DNA from: CAYGZC01 sp964354225
GTDB taxonomy: Bacteria > Bacteroidota > Ignavibacteria > UBA10030 > SZUA-254
Length of the DNA: 11,791 bases
Direction: 5' to 3'
Assembly (NCBI GenBank): GCA_964354225.1
Contig: CAYGZC010000037.1
Span: forward strand, 1 to 11,791
The position numbers and the translations under genes are program-made. This document shows positions 7,737-11,791 of the stretch, one piece after another (positions within the stretch are counted from its first letter, which is position 1; the number at the start of each line of letters is the position of its first letter). Under the pieces are notes generated by a model. It made no database searches and was not told the origin of the DNA. It worked only from the letters and a program-made list of their open reading frames with translations.

Positions 7737-8314
7737 AGCTAGCAATTTTTGGAGGGTCTTTTAATCCTCCGCATATCGGTCACCTCATAGTCATCGAATG
7801 CGTGCGCGATCTGCTTCAATTCGATAAAGTGTTGTTTATCCCTTCGGCACAGCCGCCTAACAAACATGATACATCTCTCGCCCCAGCTCAATCAAGATTA
7901 GAGATGACACGGCTCGCTGTTAAAGCCAATTCGAATTTAGAAGTTTCAGACATTGATTTGCACAGACAAGGTATTTCGTACACAATAGATACTGTAAACG
8001 AGCTGATGGAACGTTATCCCCATTCCTCACTCTCACTCATTATTGGTGCAGACAATCTGTTGGAGTTTGAAACTTGGAAGTCACCCGATGAAATTCTTGC
8101 CAGGGCAGAATTGATAGTCATGAGCAGACCCGGATTCGATCTCCATTCGGCGAAAGGCAAGTACGCACGATCAGCAAAGCTTGTTAATGTTCCTCAAATC
8201 GGAGTATCGGGGACAGACATCCGCCGGCGTGTGAAGTTTGGACGTTCCATTCATTACCTTGTACCTTCACTTGTTGAGGATTACATTACTCAAAAACGGC
8301 TCTATCGCGATTAG
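7733..8314 (+). CDS. nadD: Nicotinate-nucleotide adenylyltransferase
   Basis: This protein converts nicotinate mononucleotide and ATP to nicotinate adenine dinucleotide and pyrophosphate, in the step before NAD synthetase, in the cytosol. Its 193 residues are the normal NadD length. All family landmarks are present: the ATP-binding GGSFNPPHIGH (7-17), PPNKH (41-45), SRLEMTRLA (54-62), SYTIDTV (82-88), GADNLLEFETW (105-115), SRPG (131-134), and SGTDIRRRV (159-167), the ISSTxIR-type motif that closes over ATP. The C-terminal YLVPSLVEDYI is also usual. The start ATG at 7733 overlaps the previous stop by 4 bases, so it is probably co-transcribed with the DUF2064-like gene. No Shine-Dalgarno is visible, which fits translation by coupling. 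Confidence 0.97.
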   Translation: MKLAIFGGSFNPPHIGHLIVIECVRDLLQFDKVLFIPSAQPPNKHDTSLAPAQSRLEMTRLAVKANSNLEVSDIDLHRQGISYTIDTVNELMERYPHSSLSLIIGADNLLEFETWKSPDEILARAELIVMSRPGFDLHSAKGKYARSAKLVNVPQIGVSGTDIRRRVKFGRSIHYLVPSLVEDYITQKRLYRD

Positions 8315-8377
8315 CTTGTCGAACATAATAATATTGCGTACATTCCATAAGAAATAATTATCTATCAAACTTTAATT

Positions 8378-8382
8378 AAGGA
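8378..8382 (+). promoter_or_regulatory. Ribosome binding site of the subtilisin-like protease
   Basis: AAGGA ends five bases before the ATG at 8388 and supports this start, which is also the one giving a complete signal peptide. In the 73-base gap after nadD I see no terminator and no convincing promoter. Confidence 0.55.
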
Positions 8383-8387
8383 TTAAT

Positions 8388-11315
8388 ATGAAGATCCGTC
8401 GAATTATTTTTATCACATGCATCTCCCTCCTTTTGACAACTATAAGTCTTGCCTCATCGAAACAATCTATGAAAAGGAAAGCGCTTCCACTCGATGGAGC
8501 GCCAAATGTAGTTATGAAAAAACCTGAAACCAGTCGTTATATGGCGGGTCGGGTTATTGTAAGATTGGCTAATTCTGTTGTACCTGTTAAAGCCGCCCGT
8601 CTGTTTGGGCTATCCGCATTGGATAATAATATTCAACGATACTCGGTTGAATCAATAGAGAGGATGTTCCCCGACGATATGGTTGATGCCCAAGGTAGGG
8701 GAATAGATTTATCCAAATTCTATATACTCAAATATACATTACCGATGGATGCCTTCAAGGTTGCAGAAGAACTGTCTCAGCTTCCTGAGATTCAATATGC
8801 CGAGCCGTGGTTTATTTATTCATTTGATGATGTTGCGGGTTGTGCTGTTAATGATTTTTATCGGGATGATCAATGGAATCTCACTAAAATTTTAGCTGAT
8901 GATGCATGGTGTATTTCAACGGGAGATACTACGGTTGTCATTGGGATTATTGACTCGGGTGTTCAGTGGAATCATCCTGATTTAGCAGGGAATATCTGGA
9001 TTAATCCTGGTGAATATGGTCCCGATGGTCATGGCGGACAGAAGCAATCGAATAATTTTGATGATGATGGAAATGGGAAAAAAGATGATTGGCATGGCTG
9101 GGATTTTGGCGGTGCTGATATAAATAATCCTATTCAAGACAATGATCCTATGCCGGCAAATGTGGGTGCCGCCCACGGCACGCACGTTTCGGGAATCGCT
9201 TCAGCAGTCACCGATAACTCGGTTGGTGTTGCCGGTATCGGATATAAATGTAAATTACTACCGGTTAAAGTAGTTTCCGATAACGACCCAACATTTCCTT
9301 TTTTCGGTTTTCAGGGTATTGTGTATGCAATGCAGATGGGAGCCAAGGTGATGAATTGCAGTTGGGGTGGAACAGGTGCATCGCAATTGGAACAAGAGAT
9401 TATCGATACCGTTGTAACTCATGGATCGCTCATCGTTGCGGCGGCAGGAAATTGGGCAGACTTAGGCAATCCGATGCAATATCCTGCAAGTTATCGTGGA
9501 GTTCTGTCTGTTGCTTCAACGGGCAGCGCAGATACAAAATCGTCTTACTCGGAATATAACGAGTTTGTTGATGTCTCGGCACCCGGCGATAGTATCACAA
9601 GTACCTATTATCCAAATAATTATGCGATGGCATCCGGTACATCTATGGCAACTCCGTTAGTATCCGGATTAGCTGCACTTGTTGCGTCACATTTCCCTTC
9701 CTACTCCAATCTTCAGATTGGAGAACAGGTGCGCATTAGTTGTGATAATATCAATTCACTTAATCCTTCGTATGCTAATCTTTTAGGTAAAGGACGTATA
9801 AATGCTTACAACGCATTAACTTTTTCTTCACCGTCGTTAAGAATGATCTCAATGGTGGTAAGTGATTCTATCGGTGGTAACAATAATAAGATTCTTGAAG
9901 CAAATGAGAATGCAACGATAATTGCTACATTCATGAATTATCTCCAGCCAACAAGTTCAGGTGCGATGATCACTTTAAGTACTGCTGATACAAATGTTCA
10001 AGTTATTAATAGTAATTATCCTATTGGTTCGGTGGGTACATATGGCACAGCAAGCAACAGCAATGCGCCTTTCCAAATTCATATTAAAGGATATCCACCT
10101 GTGGACAATAGTGTCCTGTTTACTTTATCGATAGTAGATGGCGGATATACCGATGCTCAACTATTTAGGGTAATCATTAATCCAACATTTGCAACCCATG
10201 ATGTGAACGCTGTTGAAGTTACTTTAACGAATAAGGGTAGAATCGGATTTGTTAGTCAAACCAGTCCGTATGGCAGTGGATTTGTTTTCGGGGGGGGGAA
10301 TCAACTTTATGAAGGTGGATTGATTATAGGTTATTCGTCCACAAAACTGGTAGATGTTGTTCGAAATGAAACCTCAGAAGATAATGATTTCTCATCATCG
10401 CAGATTTATAACATGATGACACCTGGCAGCATATCAGCTCAGGATGGTAATACGGCATTTACAGATGTAGCAGCATCACCCTCTAACAGAATTGGATTGC
10501 AAGTTAATATGTACTCGTATGCTTTTAACTCGGCTGACGACAGTAACTATGTTATTCTGAGATACGACATTAAAAATATTTCGGGGGCAACGATTTCGGA
10601 TCTTTATGCCGGTTTATTTTTCGATTGGGATATCTTAGGAGATCAACCAGAGCCGTGGTTATATAATCGGACAGATTTCGATTACGATCAGAATATTGGA
10701 TATGCGTGGAATGTGGGTATGGCAAATTCTGTATTCTGTGGTGCTCGAGCATTCGAAGGAATAGTGCGCTATCGTGGCTTAGTGAATAATGCCGCGCTTA
10801 GCTTAAACAGAGCAAGCAAATGGAGCTGGATCAGCGGAAGCGTTACAACGGTTGATAGTGTGCAGGATATACATTTTGTTATCTCATCAGGTCCGTTTAC
10901 GATTGCGAATGGTGTATCTCAAAAAATTGGATTTGCAATTATCGGAGGGAAAACTTTCGGAGACTTTCAAACAAGTGCTGATGCCGCACTAATAAAGTGG
11001 AATTATATTAAGAAAGTAACTGATGTTGCATATGATGGAAATAGAATTCCAACGACTTATTCGCTTGAACAAAATTATCCCAATCCATTTAATCCGATTA
11101 CAAACATCGTTTATAATTTACCAAGATCGAGTAAGGTATCATTGAAAATTTATGATGTATTAGGACGCGAGGTTGCATCACTATTTAATGGTGAGCAGTT
11201 CGCTGGAAGATATACCGTTCACTTCGATGCTTCTTCATTATCGAGCGGTGTTTATTACTATCGCTTGAGTGCGAGTGAGTTTAATGATGTGAAGAAACTA
11301 ATGTTATTGAGATAG
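8388..11315 (+). CDS. Secreted subtilisin-like serine protease (S8) with T9SS C-terminal sorting domain
   Basis: This 975-residue protein starts with a signal peptide (KIRR, hydrophobic core, cleavage probably near LASS at 21-24). A prodomain-like stretch follows (about 50-145, with GRVIVRL and a PEIQYAEPW end, as in fervidolysin-type S8 enzymes). The peptidase domain (about 160-480) has all active-site residues: D189 in GIIDSG, H263 in HGTHVSG, oxyanion N355 in AAAGN, and S419 in SGTSMATP. An Asp-rich loop (FDDDGNGKKDDWHGWDF, 224-240) probably binds calcium. Residues 480-880 look like beta-sandwich domains; I cannot name them with certainty. The C-terminal 90 residues are a T9SS type A sorting domain (NYPNPFNP at 896-903, then IYDVLGREV and SGVYYYRL). 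The protein should be exported by Sec, cross the outer membrane by T9SS, and act on the surface or outside. A run of nine G codes for Gly635-637. A strong terminator follows the stop. Confidence 0.95.
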   Translation: MKIRRIIFITCISLLLTTISLASSKQSMKRKALPLDGAPNVVMKKPETSRYMAGRVIVRLANSVVPVKAARLFGLSALDNNIQRYSVESIERMFPDDMVDAQGRGIDLSKFYILKYTLPMDAFKVAEELSQLPEIQYAEPWFIYSFDDVAGCAVNDFYRDDQWNLTKILADDAWCISTGDTTVVIGIIDSGVQWNHPDLAGNIWINPGEYGPDGHGGQKQSNNFDDDGNGKKDDWHGWDFGGADINNPIQDNDPMPANVGAAHGTHVSGIASAVTDNSVGVAGIGYKCKLLPVKVVSDNDPTFPFFGFQGIVYAMQMGAKVMNCSWGGTGASQLEQEIIDTVVTHGSLIVAAAGNWADLGNPMQYPASYRGVLSVASTGSADTKSSYSEYNEFVDVSAPGDSITSTYYPNNYAMASGTSMATPLVSGLAALVASHFPSYSNLQIGEQVRISCDNINSLNPSYANLLGKGRINAYNALTFSSPSLRMISMVVSDSIGGNNNKILEANENATIIATFMNYLQPTSSGAMITLSTADTNVQVINSNYPIGSVGTYGTASNSNAPFQIHIKGYPPVDNSVLFTLSIVDGGYTDAQLFRVIINPTFATHDVNAVEVTLTNKGRIGFVSQTSPYGSGFVFGGGNQLYEGGLIIGYSSTKLVDVVRNETSEDNDFSSSQIYNMMTPGSISAQDGNTAFTDVAASPSNRIGLQVNMYSYAFNSADDSNYVILRYDIKNISGATISDLYAGLFFDWDILGDQPEPWLYNRTDFDYDQNIGYAWNVGMANSVFCGARAFEGIVRYRGLVNNAALSLNRASKWSWISGSVTTVDSVQDIHFVISSGPFTIANGVSQKIGFAIIGGKTFGDFQTSADAALIKWNYIKKVTDVAYDGNRIPTTYSLEQNYPNPFNPITNIVYNLPRSSKVSLKIYDVLGREVASLFNGEQFAGRYTVHFDASSLSSGVYYYRLSASEFNDVKKLMLLR
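10290..10298 (+). repeat. Nine-G homopolymer within the protease gene
   Basis: Nine consecutive G at 10290-10298 form three GGG codons (Gly635-637). In the present phase the frame stays open to the sorting domain. One G fewer gives a TGA at 10321-10323; one G more gives a TGA at 10310-10312. The tract is a possible slippage site, and also a common place for sequencing error. Confidence 0.9.
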
Positions 11316-11340
11316 TATCATAAGCATATCTGTTATATCA

Positions 11341-11373
11341 GAACCCCAGCAGCAAAAGCTGGGGTTCTTTTTT
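11341..11373 (+). terminator. Rho-independent terminator of the protease gene
   Basis: GAACCCCAGC at 11341-11350 pairs perfectly with GCTGGGGTTC at 11358-11367 around a seven-base loop, followed by six T at 11368-11373. It lies 25 bases after the protease stop. The opposite strand lacks a T run after the stem, so it works in the + direction. Confidence 0.93.
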
Positions 11374-11514
11374 ATCATAGTAGAGTGCAACTATGAGGAG
11401 AGCGTGCAAAGGGTACTCAAGGTGATTGGAATTATTTGGCAGATATAGATGTTGTTATTTATGTGCGATGTCGGTATCGTACCTTGGTACGTTTTAGTAA
11501 TCGTATCTTGGGGT
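11374..11514 (+). other. Non-coding stretch between two terminators, with an imperfect direct repeat
   Basis: No convincing coding frame is present. ATCGTACCTTGGTAC at 11476-11490 recurs as ATCGTATCTTGGGGTAC at 11500-11516, with one substitution and two inserted G. The first copy also contains the inverted repeat CGTACC/GGTACG (11478-11491). The second copy runs into the stem of the next terminator. I see no strong promoter here, so the stretch may be a small transcript, read-through leader or decayed sequence. Confidence 0.4.
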
Positions 11515-11546
11515 ACCCGCCATGCGATACATGGCGGGTCTTTTTT
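11515..11546 (+). terminator. Second rho-independent terminator, without an adjacent gene
   Basis: ACCCGCCATG at 11515-11524 pairs perfectly with CATGGCGGGT at 11530-11539 around the loop CGATA, followed by C and six T at 11541-11546. It is as strong as the protease terminator yet has no coding sequence between it and that one. It may be a back-up terminator or the end of a small RNA. Confidence 0.85.
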
Positions 11547-11637
11547 ATTTATCTGATAATATGAAATTTCAATCAAGTTGTATTATCTATTGAGCTTCAC
11601 TCCAAAATAAAAATCAGGAATATCACGTAAGTGCATG

Positions 11638-11666
11638 TTGACATTTAAATAACTACTTCTTAACTT
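11638..11666 (+). promoter_or_regulatory. Candidate promoter for the three-hairpin element
   Basis: A perfect TTGACA at 11638-11643 is followed after 17 bases by TAACTT at 11661-11666, which matches only three of six -10 bases. Read in the Bacteroidota style, TTG plus TAACTTCA is close to TTTG and TAnnTTTG with a 20-base spacer. The two readings agree on position, but neither is a full match. Confidence 0.33.
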
Positions 11667-11672
11667 CACATA

Positions 11673-11751
11673 GAGGCTTTCTTAAGCCCCCGTTTCTCAT
11701 CAATTGATAATGAGAAGAAATCCTGAATCCTATGGGTTTAGGATTTTTTTT
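11673..11751 (+). ncRNA. Candidate small RNA or leader with three consecutive hairpins
   Basis: Starting about where the upstream promoter-like site would initiate, three hairpins follow in order. They are GGCTT/AAGCC (11675-11679 with 11684-11688), TTCTCAT/ATGAGAA (11694-11700 with 11710-11716, enclosing a CAATTG palindrome), and AATCCTA/TAGGATT (11726-11745) with a U run. The predicted RNA is about 80 bases with no open frame of note. It matches no RNA family that I recognise. It could instead be an attenuator leader for a gene beyond the right edge. Confidence 0.3.
11726..11751 (+). terminator. Third rho-independent terminator
   Basis: AATCCTA at 11726-11732 pairs with TAGGATT at 11739-11745 around a six-base loop, followed by six T at 11746-11751. 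AAATCCT at 11718-11724 can compete for the same right arm (AGGATTT at 11740-11746), so two mutually exclusive stems are possible, as in some attenuators. The stem is AT-rich and weaker than the two terminators upstream. The last 40 bases of the window hold nothing I can name. Confidence 0.6.
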
Positions 11752-11791
11752 AGGTAAGATTTGAAACTCCACGAATATATAGGTTACTCAG

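Noticed and set aside
8334..8363. TTGCGT followed by AT-rich sequence before the protease as a promoter
   Set aside because: No hexamer at proper spacing matches TATAAT in more than a few positions, and the Bacteroidota-type TAnnTTTG element is absent too.
11391..11576. A 61-codon open frame on the minus strand in the right-hand intergenic region
   Set aside because: It runs through the perfect terminator stem at 11515-11546, has no recognisable domain and no ribosome site; its composition looks like chance.
11316..11791. tRNA, rRNA, CRISPR or insertion-sequence remnants in the gene-free right end
   Set aside because: The hairpins are followed by T runs and do not form a cloverleaf; there are no regularly spaced repeats, and no terminal inverted repeats flanking a transposase.

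Overview
The window looks like chromosomal DNA from the Bacteroidota/Chlorobi (FCB) group, most likely an Ignavibacteria-type bacterium. The main evidence is the last protein, a secreted subtilisin whose C-terminus is a type IX secretion (T9SS/Por) sorting domain with the NYPNPFNP opening and the IYDVLGREV and SGVYYYRL blocks. That form is very common in Ignavibacteria and relatives. The DNA is moderately AT-rich and several starts have weak or no Shine-Dalgarno sequence, which also fits. This placement is inferred from protein style, not from a marker gene.

All nine genes are on the + strand. (1) 1-1275 is the 3' part of a CNNM/CBS-domain membrane protein (HlyC/CorC family), cut by the left edge. 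(2) 1335-6912 is a compact surface-polysaccharide block: an O-antigen ligase/polymerase-type membrane protein, a Wzx-like flippase, a SAM-dependent methyltransferase and two GT4-type glycosyltransferases. Three of its four gene junctions overlap or nearly touch, so it is probably one transcription unit. Together the genes could add sugars to a lipid-linked glycan, flip it across the inner membrane, polymerise or ligate it, and possibly methylate it. No initiating phosphoglycosyltransferase or nucleotide-sugar gene is visible. (3) 7017-8314 is a two-gene unit behind a plausible promoter: a divergent DUF2064-like (GT-A fold) protein and nadD of NAD biosynthesis, overlapping by 4 bases. (4) 8388-11315 is the T9SS-type subtilisin-like protease, closed by a strong terminator.

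The last 475 bases hold no convincing coding sequence but carry three + strand rho-independent terminators (11341-11373, 11515-11546, 11726-11751). The third is preceded by two more hairpins and a TTGACA-type promoter, so a small RNA or a leader/attenuator is possible there.

The observations most worth following are: a run of nine G in the protease gene, where gain or loss of one base would remove the secretion domain but leave the catalytic domain; the three-hairpin intergenic element; the divergent DUF2064-like protein with eroded signature motifs; and an exact in-frame 18-bp tandem duplication in the ligase/polymerase gene. No CRISPR array, insertion sequence, tRNA or rRNA was seen.
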